In this document: one piece after another, positions 1-4,257 of the stretch | How positions within the stretch are numbered: the stretch's first letter is position 1 | How the letters are laid out: every line of letters begins with the position of its first letter | DNA from: CAZHLD01 sp964533185 | GTDB lineage: Bacteria; Acidobacteriota; Terriglobia; Acidiferrales; UBA7541 | Assembly (NCBI GenBank): GCA_964533185.1 | Contig: CAZHLD010000109.1 | Coordinates: 1-6,251 of the forward strand | DNA: 6,251 nucleotides | Direction: 5' to 3' | Program-made: the position numbers and the translations under genes | Notes under the pieces: model-generated | Database searches by the model: none | What the model saw: the letters and a program-made list of their open reading frames with translations, nothing else | What the model was told of the DNA's origin: nothing

Positions 1-2
1 GA

Positions 3-209
3 GGCGCTTCGGCCATGCGTCTGGTGGCAAAGCCCGGCGGCGACCCGCTTACCGGAGCCGTGGTCTTTCGCGCCGCACTCGAACGTGCGCCGACAAAGCC
101 CGCCGATCCACCGGCGCCCGCCGGATGGACCCGCGTGCGCGCGCGGATCGGCTGGATCAGCCGCGAAGGTCTGAGCGTCGCTCCGGAGATTCAGCAAGTC
201 TCCAGGTAA
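3..209 (+). CDS. 3' end of an unidentified gene (C-terminal fragment)
   Basis: The frame is open from base 3 to a TAA at 207-209, giving about 68 residues. The 5' part probably lies outside the window. The ATG at 15 has only a distant GAGG at bases 1-4 (10 nt spacing), so I read it as internal, though it cannot be excluded as a start. The peptide has a Pro/Ala-rich stretch around PTKPADPPAPAG followed by a basic tail (WTRVRARIGWISREG). There is no signal peptide, membrane segment or motif I recognise. The Pro-rich linker before a short folded tail resembles the end of a multidomain protein, but that is inference. The next gene is convergent, so this gene ends its own transcription unit. Function unknown. 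Confidence 0.55.
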   Translation, partial: GASAMRLVAKPGGDPLTGAVVFRAALERAPTKPADPPAPAGWTRVRARIGWISREGLSVAPEIQQVSR

Positions 210-319
210 ACCGCAGCAGGCCTCGTCAAGGCCGCGCAAGCCCCGCAGCACCCCGCAGCGCCCCGTAGCACCCCGTAACACATTGATCCGCCGCAGAAGC
301 ACCGGCCTGTGCCGCGTGC
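210..319. other. convergent intergenic gap
   Basis: This 110-base gap lies between two convergent stop codons. Ten bases after the left stop is a short inverted repeat, GGCCT-CGTCA-AGGCC (219-233). It has no T-run after it, so it is at best a weak terminator for the upstream gene. The middle of the gap is the 10-bp tandem repeat at 241-280. I see no other feature. Confidence 0.4.
241..280. repeat. four tandem copies of a 10-bp unit
   Basis: Four head-to-tail copies of CCCCG(C/T)A(G/A)C(A/G) fill exactly 40 bases: ccccgcagca, ccccgcagcg, ccccgtagca, ccccgtaaca. Copies 1 and 2 differ at the last base, and the second half carries a shared C-to-T change, as expected from stepwise duplication followed by drift. 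The array lies in non-coding DNA between two convergent genes. It may be slippage-prone DNA, or the G-rich strand may stall polymerase, but no function is shown. Confidence 0.8.
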
Positions 320-1153
320 TTACTCGATGCGGATGCCGCCCGAGCCGGTGCGGATGACCAAACGAGGGCCACCGCCGCGAACCGTTCCCCGCAGAGTGTC
401 CTTCCCAAATGTGCCCAGCATAGTGATGGGGTGATTCGTCCGAATCCCGCCGGACCCCGTATGCGCGTCCACTTCAAACCCGGCATCGGAGGAGAGTTGC
501 GCCGTCACGTTGCCCGAGCCGGTCTTGAGGTCCCATGCGCTGCCCGGCTTGCCTTCTGCGGTGATATTGCCGCTGCCGGTGGAGGCCCGCAACGCGCCCG
601 TCAGGCCGGAGGCGTGGATGTTGCCGCTGCCCGTCGAAGCGCGGATTTCGCCCGTGCTACTCGCAATGGTGATGTTACCCGAGCCGGTGTTGGCGCCGGC
701 GGAGCCGCGAATGCCCGACAGGTCAATGTCGCCCGAGCCGGTGTTGGTCCGCACGCGCGAATCGGCGGGGAGCGTAATTTCGTAGCTGATACCCACGTTG
801 CGCTGCAGCTCGCGCTCCTCGATGTGCCCGATGTGGATGACGTTGCCGTGCTGCTCGATGGGCGGGTTGGCCTCGAGCCGGCGGACTCTTTCCCGTGCGG
901 CGGCTTCGCCATCCAGCCAGCGCGCCCAGGCATGGATCGTCCCGACGATGCGCACCGTCGAGCCGTCGCCCGGCCGTACGGTGATGTTGCCCGAGCCGGT
1001 GTTGACGTCGATATCGGCCGGCCCGGTCACTTTGAGCGTGCGCTCGAAGGAGCCCTTCACTGTGTCTGGCAGAGCCGCGCATGCCACGCTCGACGCCGCC
1101 ACCAGGCTGACCAGTCCCAACCACAGAATCCCCAGACGAATTGACCGCGTCAT
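320..1153 (-). CDS. exported DUF4097-type TGSG-repeat envelope protein
   Basis: The predicted protein has 277 residues. Residues 1-26 form a Sec signal peptide: basic start MTRS, hydrophobic core, then an ACA site before ALPD. Cys25 sits in SVAC, a poor lipobox, so a soluble or surface-bound product is likelier than a lipoprotein. The mature part carries eight TGSG motifs, at residues 52, 138, 156, 174, 192, 211, 232 and 269. Most appear as TGSG(N/D/G)I/V, and four are spaced by exactly 18 residues. This glycine/serine-turn pattern is typical of DUF4097 (putative adhesin) domains, thought to form right-handed beta-solenoids. A charged segment (residues 80-125) separates the first motif from the rest. 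The ATG start has AAGGAGG 5 nt upstream (1159-1165). An ECF-type promoter candidate lies upstream, which suggests envelope-stress control. The molecular role of the family is not established. I am confident of the gene and the family and unsure of the function. Confidence 0.9.
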   Translation of the reverse strand: MTRSIRLGILWLGLVSLVAASSVACAALPDTVKGSFERTLKVTGPADIDVNTGSGNITVRPGDGSTVRIVGTIHAWARWLDGEAAARERVRRLEANPPIEQHGNVIHIGHIEERELQRNVGISYEITLPADSRVRTNTGSGDIDLSGIRGSAGANTGSGNITIASSTGEIRASTGSGNIHASGLTGALRASTGSGNITAEGKPGSAWDLKTGSGNVTAQLSSDAGFEVDAHTGSGGIRTNHPITMLGTFGKDTLRGTVRGGGPRLVIRTGSGGIRIE

Positions 1154-1158
1154 TTTGC

Positions 1159-1165
1159 CCTCCTT
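1159..1165 (-). promoter_or_regulatory. strong ribosome binding site of the DUF4097 gene
   Basis: Read on the minus strand this is AAGGAGG, followed by a 5-nt spacer and the ATG at 1153-1151. It is an essentially complete anti-16S match and fixes the start codon. Confidence 0.85.
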
Positions 1166-1198
1166 GATTGCTGAATCCGGGATTTCTTAACTCTTGCT

Positions 1199-1223
1199 AC
1201 GGACTTCGGCATACGAAAGTTCC
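1199..1223 (-). promoter_or_regulatory. candidate ECF-sigma promoter (GGAAC-N17-CGT) of the DUF4097 gene
   Basis: On the minus strand GGAAC (1223-1219, continuing TTT) is followed by 17 bases and CGT (1201-1199). GGAAC with a CGT-type -10 at this distance is the usual form recognised by group IV (ECF) sigma factors. It lies about 46 nt upstream of the ATG, in the 153-bp gap after the DUF1232 gene, and points at the DUF4097 gene. DUF4097 proteins often occur near sigma/anti-sigma genes, which fits, but no sigma factor is encoded in this window. Motifs this short occur by chance. Confidence 0.4.
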
Positions 1224-1306
1224 CTCTGGGTAGGGGCTTGCTTCGAAGGTGAGCTCTCTCCCGTTGGTTAGACGCTGCGGACGCGGAAAGTACAGCGCAG
1301 GCCGGC

Positions 1307-1711
1307 TCAGGCGTGAGGCGATTCGGTCTGTGCCTGCTGCCAGTCGCGGAAGTGCGCAAGGTCTTTCTGCAGCGATTTCAGGACAAACGCCAAAACGGCT
1401 ACGTCGTCCACCAGGCCGGTCAGGGGAAGAAAGTCGGGTACCAGGTCAAACGGATTGACGAAGTAAAGCACGGCGGCAATGCCCAGTAGCAGCGACTTCC
1501 ACGGCACCACCGAATATTTCCCGGAGGCCCAGGCGCGGATCATGCCAAGCAGTTCGAGAAAATCCCCACGCAGCTTGTGCAGCGCGCCGTGCTGGTGCTT
1601 CACCTTGGCGGCGGCCTGGTCCACCAGGTGGCTGGTCTTGCGTTTGTCGCGGGCATACGCCCGCGCCATCGCGGTGGCCGCGTAGAAGACTCGAAAAACG
1701 GTTCTGCCCAC
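1307..1711 (-). CDS. YkvA/DUF1232 family small membrane protein
   Basis: This 134-residue protein starts at GTG (1711-1709), with AAGGA 5 nt upstream on the minus strand. Residues 75-84 begin a hydrophobic segment that runs into the DUF1232 core VLYFVNPFDLVPDFLPLTGL then VDDVAVLAFVLKSL (residues 81-114). The conserved N-P-x-D-L-x-P-D signature and the following D-D pair are intact. The N-terminal half is basic and helical (RAYARDKRKTSHLVDQ), probably cytoplasmic. Family members, such as YkvA of Bacillus, are small membrane-associated proteins without an established biochemical role. The length fits the family. An extended -10 (TGGCATAAT) lies about 36 nt upstream. The DUF4097 gene follows in the same direction after 153 bp, so co-transcription is possible but its own promoter candidate argues for separate control. 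An internal ATG at residue 15 is a less likely start. Confidence 0.88.
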   Translation of the reverse strand: MGRTVFRVFYAATAMARAYARDKRKTSHLVDQAAAKVKHQHGALHKLRGDFLELLGMIRAWASGKYSVVPWKSLLLGIAAVLYFVNPFDLVPDFLPLTGLVDDVAVLAFVLKSLQKDLAHFRDWQQAQTESPHA

Positions 1712-1746
1712 GGCTATCCTTCGCTCCCGCGCGCGTCCCTGGAGCG

Positions 1747-1755
1747 ATTATGCCA
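1747..1755 (-). promoter_or_regulatory. candidate extended -10 promoter of the DUF1232 gene
   Basis: On the minus strand the bases read TGG-CATAAT: a TGN extension followed by a 5/6 match to TATAAT. There is no good -35, which is usual for extended -10 promoters. A start about 7 nt downstream would leave a leader of roughly 30 nt before the GTG at 1711. The element overlaps the end of the small ORF at 1748-1846. The two readings are not exclusive, but they compete as explanations for this DNA. Confidence 0.35.
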
Positions 1756-1846
1756 CGCCTGGGCGCGAGCCTGCCTCCCCATCGCCGTCGTTGCGTCTGC
1801 GGCAGTTTTTGCCGTTTGCTTCATACCACGAAAGCATCACGTTCAT
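1748..1846 (-). CDS. candidate 32-residue small protein or leader peptide
   Basis: On the minus strand AGGAGG (1857-1852, within AAGAGGAGGGG) is followed by a 5-nt spacer, GGAAC, and an ATG at 1846. The frame runs 32 codons to TAA at 1750-1748, 37 nt upstream of the DUF1232 start. The predicted peptide begins MNVMLSWYEANGK, continues with a basic CRRRN segment and ends SRPGVA. It has no transmembrane stretch or signal peptide and a single Cys. The ribosome binding site is as good as any in the window, which is the main argument for translation. It resembles no small protein I recognise. It could be a leader peptide affecting the DUF1232 gene, a stand-alone small protein, or a chance ORF next to a purine-rich tract. 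Confidence 0.4.
   Translation of the reverse strand: MNVMLSWYEANGKNCRRRNDGDGEAGSRPGVA
1800..1814. other. short inverted repeat with T/A loop
   Basis: CGGCA (1800-1804) and TGCCG (1810-1814) flank the loop GTTTT. The stem is only 5 bp and lies inside the small ORF on the minus strand. It could form a hairpin in that transcript, but no T-run follows on either strand, so I do not call it a terminator. Confidence 0.25.
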
Positions 1847-1976
1847 GTTCCCCTCCTCTTTGCGAATCGTCTTACACAAGCTAATTCGTGGGAGGTCTTT
1901 GGTTTCGCTAAGCGATTGCAGCAAAGGAACTTATAGGACAAGCCCGGGCGGCAAACGAAGCCTCCGCAGCTACTAA
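1847..1976. other. remainder of the divergent gap before the purB promoter
   Basis: Apart from the small-ORF ribosome binding site at its left edge, this 130-bp stretch has no gene I can support. A minus-strand TATAAG (1935-1930) could be the -10 of a promoter for the small ORF and DUF1232 gene, but no convincing -35 sits upstream of it. A larger interrupted inverted repeat pairs CGAAGC (1956-1961) with GCTTCG (1986-1991), around the smaller palindrome in the purB promoter. Confidence 0.3.
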
Positions 1977-2005
1977 CTGACGTTAGCTTCGGATTGCGGT
2001 ATGAT
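1977..2005 (+). promoter_or_regulatory. candidate sigma-70 promoter of purB
   Basis: CTGACG (1977-1982, 4/6 to TTGACA) is followed by a 17-bp spacer and TATGAT (2000-2005, 5/6 to TATAAT). Transcription would start near 2012, giving a leader of about 50 nt to the TTG start at 2062. The -35 lies in a small palindrome, CTAAC-TGAC-GTTAG (1973-1986), which could bind a dimeric regulator. No purine-repressor site or riboswitch is evident. The -10 overlaps the upstream ATG (2001) and TTG (2005), which argues against either as the purB start. Confidence 0.5.
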
Positions 2006-2048
2006 TGGACAGGGAGTACCCCCACCTGTTCGAAAGCACCTCCGGCTC

Positions 2049-2055
2049 AAGGGAG
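2049..2055 (+). promoter_or_regulatory. ribosome binding site that decides the purB start
   Basis: AAGGGAG lies 6 nt before the TTG at 2062-2064. None of the upstream in-frame candidate starts has a comparable site. The peptide from this TTG begins MIPRYTREEM, matching the usual PurB N-terminus. Confidence 0.8.
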
Positions 2056-2061
2056 ATTCAA

Positions 2062-3360
2062 TTGATCCCACGATACACGCGCGAGGAAATGGGCCGCGTC
2101 TGGAGCGACGAGACCAAGTTCCAGAAGTGGCTCGAGGTCGAGCTGGCCGCCACCGACACGCTGGCCGAGTCGGGCCTGGTGCCGCGCGAGGCCGCCGCGG
2201 CGATTCGTGCGAAAGCGCGCGTCAACGTGGCGCGCATCCTCGAGCTTGAAGCGCGCGTCAAGCACGACGTCGTCGCCTTCACGCTGGCCGTCGGCGAAAC
2301 CATCGGCGACCCGTCGGCCGCCCGCTGGCTGCACTTCGGCCTGACCTCAAACGACGTGGTGGACACCGCGCAGGCCCTACAGGTGCGCGAGTCCTCGCGG
2401 CTGATCGAGCGCGGCCTGGTTCGCCTGGGCGAAGTGCTCGAGCGGCGCGCCCGCGAGTTCAAGGACACGCCGCAAATCGGCCGCACCCACGGCATCCACG
2501 CCGAGCCGATCACCTTCGGGCTAAAGCTCGCCAATTGGTTTGCCGAGAACCGGCGCAACCTCGAGCGCTTCGGTGCGGCGGCTGCGCAAATGGCCGTCGG
2601 GAAAATCTCCGGCGCGGTGGGCAACTGCTCGCACCTGGGGCCTGAGGTCGAACAAAAGATCTGCGAGCGGCTGGGACTGACTGTGGCGCCGATTTCTTCG
2701 CAGGTGATCCAGCGCGACCGCCACGCGCAGTACCTTTCGACGTTGGCGATCGTCGCGGCGACAATCGAAAAAATCGCGCTTGAGATCCGTCACCTCCAGC
2801 GCACCGAAGTACGCGAGGCTGAGGAGCCTTTTGGCGGCGAACAGCGCGGCAGCTCGGCCATGCCCCACAAGCGCAACCCGGTCAGTTGCGAGCAACTCTG
2901 CGGGCTGGCGCGCGTGGTGCGCTCGAACTCCATGGCTGCGCTTGAAAACGTCGCGCTCTGGCACGAGCGCGACATTTCCCACAGCTCGGTCGAGCGCATC
3001 ATCCTGCCCGATTCCTGCATCCTGACCGACTACATGCTGGCCCGCATCACGGATATCGTTGCCGGGATGCGCATTTTCCCCGAGCGGATGCTGCGCAACC
3101 TCGAAGCCACGCGTGGCTTGATCTTTTCCGGCCAGCTTCTGCAGGACCTGGTCGAAGCGGGCGCGCCGCGCGAAGACGCCTACAAATGGGTGCAGGAACA
3201 CGCCATGGCTGCCTGGGAGTCGGATTCGAGCTTCCGCGACCGCGTTGCGGCCGACCCGCGCATCGCCAAAGTCCTGAGCAAGAGCGGCCTCGAACGCACG
3301 TTTGATCTGCGCCGCCAACTGCGCCAGGTTGACACAATCTTTCAGCGCGTCTTCCCGTAG
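2062..3360 (+). CDS. purB: adenylosuccinate lyase, TTG start
   Basis: This enzyme cleaves fumarate from SAICAR to give AICAR and from adenylosuccinate to give AMP, so it acts twice in purine synthesis. It is a cytoplasmic homotetramer of the fumarase/aspartase superfamily. From the TTG at 2062 it has 432 residues, close to the 431 of the Bacillus subtilis enzyme, which it resembles throughout. Visible landmarks are KHDVVAF (67-73), TSNDVVD (95-101), the GRTHG block with the putative catalytic His143, and the superfamily signature GSSAMPHKRNP (263-273). Ser264 in that signature corresponds to the catalytic serine on the mobile loop. LWHERDISHSS (299-309) is also typical. The frame stays open upstream to a TTG at 2005, but those 19 extra residues are unlike PurB N-termini. 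The gene stands alone, with no other purine gene nearby, and converges on efp. It appears intact, ending in TAG. Confidence 0.97.
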   Translation: MIPRYTREEMGRVWSDETKFQKWLEVELAATDTLAESGLVPREAAAAIRAKARVNVARILELEARVKHDVVAFTLAVGETIGDPSAARWLHFGLTSNDVVDTAQALQVRESSRLIERGLVRLGEVLERRAREFKDTPQIGRTHGIHAEPITFGLKLANWFAENRRNLERFGAAAAQMAVGKISGAVGNCSHLGPEVEQKICERLGLTVAPISSQVIQRDRHAQYLSTLAIVAATIEKIALEIRHLQRTEVREAEEPFGGEQRGSSAMPHKRNPVSCEQLCGLARVVRSNSMAALENVALWHERDISHSSVERIILPDSCILTDYMLARITDIVAGMRIFPERMLRNLEATRGLIFSGQLLQDLVEAGAPREDAYKWVQEHAMAAWESDSSFRDRVAADPRIAKVLSKSGLERTFDLRRQLRQVDTIFQRVFP

Positions 3361-3522
3361 ACGGCCAGTTTCCGACTCGCGCAGTACTCGGTAGCGCTGG
3401 CCGAGCAGGTCGGCCTTTCGAAGGAACACGTCGGCGCGCTGGTGGATGCGCTCGAGCAGGTGATCAATGGCACGGTAGTGCCGCTTGCTCGGACTTTAGC
3501 CTGATGGGAGTCAGGTAGGAAA
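3361..3522. other. convergent gap between purB and efp
   Basis: These 162 bases separate the purB and efp stop codons. The purB frame stays open for 47 codons beyond its TAG, to TGA at 3502-3504. The opposite strand is also open for about 50 codons here. Neither has a plausible start with a ribosome binding site, and both have similar third-position G/C, so I call no gene. Two short hairpins are present: one at 3399-3415, and CCTGA-TGGGAG-TCAGG (3500-3515), 7 bases beyond the efp stop and without a T-run. Confidence 0.4.
3399..3418 (+). terminator. purB: weak candidate intrinsic terminator after purB
   Basis: GGCCGA (3399-3404) pairs with TCGGCC (3410-3415) around a GCAGG loop and is followed by TTT. 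It lies about 40 nt after the purB stop. The stem is short and G/C-only and the T-run has just three bases, so it may act weakly or not at all. Confidence 0.3.
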
Positions 3523-4080
3523 TCAGGCGCGCTGGACGTAGCGCGCTTCGGTGGTGTCCACGCGCACGGTGTCGCCAGCGTTGATGAACGGCGGCACCTG
3601 GATGGTCAGCCCGGTTTCAAGTTTGGCGGGCTTCATCACCGCGCTGGCCGTGGCCTTCTGCATGGTCGGTTCGGTCTCCACCACCTTCAGGTCCACGGTG
3701 TCCGGCAGGTCCACGCCGATCGGCTTGTTTTCGAAGAACTCCACCTTCAAGAGCGTAGTCGGCACCAGGAAGTTCATCGCGTCGCCGAGCACGTCGGTCT
3801 TCAGGTGAATTTGCTCGAAGGTCTGTGTGTTCATGAAGTGAAATTCGTCGCCATCGGCGTAGAGGTATTCGAACTCGACCTCGTCGAGGATGGCGCGCTC
3901 GAGGAATTCTTCGGCGCGGAAGCGGTGGTCGATGATGGCGCCACTGCGCAGGTTGCGCATCTTCGTCTGCATGGACCCGCGCTTATTGCCCGGCGTGCGG
4001 TGCTCCACGCTGAACACCGAATAGAGTTCGCCCGCGTGGCGGATAATCATTCCCGGGCGCAATTGTGTCGCCTTGACCAT
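3523..4080 (-). CDS. efp: translation elongation factor P with Asn at the tip position
   Basis: EF-P binds between the P and E sites of the ribosome and promotes peptide bonds at polyproline stretches. The 185-residue protein has the normal three-domain layout: a KOW-like domain (about 1-64), an OB domain (about 65-128) and a C-terminal OB domain (about 129-185). The last domain contains ETGLTIQVPPFINAGDTVRVDT, here slightly off the textbook form. The N-terminal loop reads HRTPGNKRGSMQTKMRNL. Aligned without gaps to Escherichia coli EF-P (PGKGQAFARVKLR), Asn32 occupies the position of the modified Lys34, with Lys33 and Arg34 next to it. The usual Lys (beta-lysylated or 5-aminopentanolated) or Arg (rhamnosylated) is therefore absent. 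No modification gene (epmA, epmB, earP, ymfI) is in the window. The ATG at 4080 has AGGAG 6 nt upstream. A good sigma-70 promoter lies about 130 nt upstream. Confidence 0.97.
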   Translation of the reverse strand: MVKATQLRPGMIIRHAGELYSVFSVEHRTPGNKRGSMQTKMRNLRSGAIIDHRFRAEEFLERAILDEVEFEYLYADGDEFHFMNTQTFEQIHLKTDVLGDAMNFLVPTTLLKVEFFENKPIGVDLPDTVDLKVVETEPTMQKATASAVMKPAKLETGLTIQVPPFINAGDTVRVDTTEARYVQRA

Positions 4081-4086
4081 CTCTCG

Positions 4087-4205
4087 CTCCTGGTGCTGAC
4101 GGGGTTCCGCGGCGGGCCCGCGACGCCCGGAAGTGGTGGCCGCTGGGAGTCCGGCTGCGTGGGCAGCTTCGCGCGATCTCCGGTACCCGAAGGACGTCGG
4201 AGGGC
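4087..4205 (-). promoter_or_regulatory. efp: long 5' leader of efp
   Basis: Transcription from the promoter at 4212-4241 should start near 4205, giving about 125 nt of G/C-rich leader that ends with the AGGAG ribosome binding site (4091-4087). It contains GCTGC-GTGG-GCAGC (4154-4167), able to form a tight tetraloop hairpin, and the 10-bp palindrome GCGGGCCCGC (4112-4121). I recognise no known riboswitch or leader class. Extents are inferred from the promoter. Confidence 0.35.
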
Positions 4206-4211
4206 AAAATC

Positions 4212-4241
4212 ATTATAGCCGCGGTCGCGAGAATCGGTCAA
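4212..4241 (-). promoter_or_regulatory. efp: sigma-70 promoter of efp
   Basis: On the minus strand TTGACC (4241-4236, 5/6) is followed by an 18-bp spacer and a perfect TATAAT (4217-4212). This is the best housekeeping promoter in the window and fits strong constitutive expression of a translation factor. It lies in the 177-bp divergent gap, with its -35 only 17 bp from the start of the propeller gene, so the two genes may interfere. Confidence 0.7.
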
Positions 4242-4257
4242 ACTATGTCCCCCGGCC

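Noticed and set aside
338..1003. CRISPR-like or intergenic repeat reading of the recurring CCCGAGCCGGT motif
   Set aside because: The copies are imperfect, keep the reading frame and encode the TGSG protein repeat. There are no uniform spacers.
431..1144. Long plus-strand open frames opposite the DUF4097 gene
   Set aside because: They mirror the TGSG repeats in other frames (recurrent PEPV-like strings), lack ribosome binding sites, and the minus-strand gene has a signal peptide, family match and strong ribosome binding site.
1150..1359. 69-codon minus-strand frame across the DUF1232/DUF4097 gap
   Set aside because: It overlaps the DUF1232 3' end and the DUF4097 start and promoter candidate, has a basic low-information sequence and no good start site.
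2001..2249. ATG at 2001 opening an 82-codon plus-strand frame
   Set aside because: It overlaps purB in another frame, its ATG sits in the predicted purB -10 box, and no ribosome binding site precedes it.
2521..3429. 302-codon minus-strand open frame opposite purB
   Set aside because: It is antisense to an unmistakable purB. Long antisense frames are usual in G/C-rich genes, and no family or ribosome binding site supports it.
3438..3447. GCTGGTGG, the Escherichia coli Chi octamer
   Set aside because: Chi sequences are lineage-specific and this octamer is expected by chance in G/C-rich DNA.
3500..3515. CCTGA/TCAGG hairpin after efp as an intrinsic terminator
   Set aside because: The stem has only 5 bp, and on the minus strand it is followed by CTAAAG, with no T-run.
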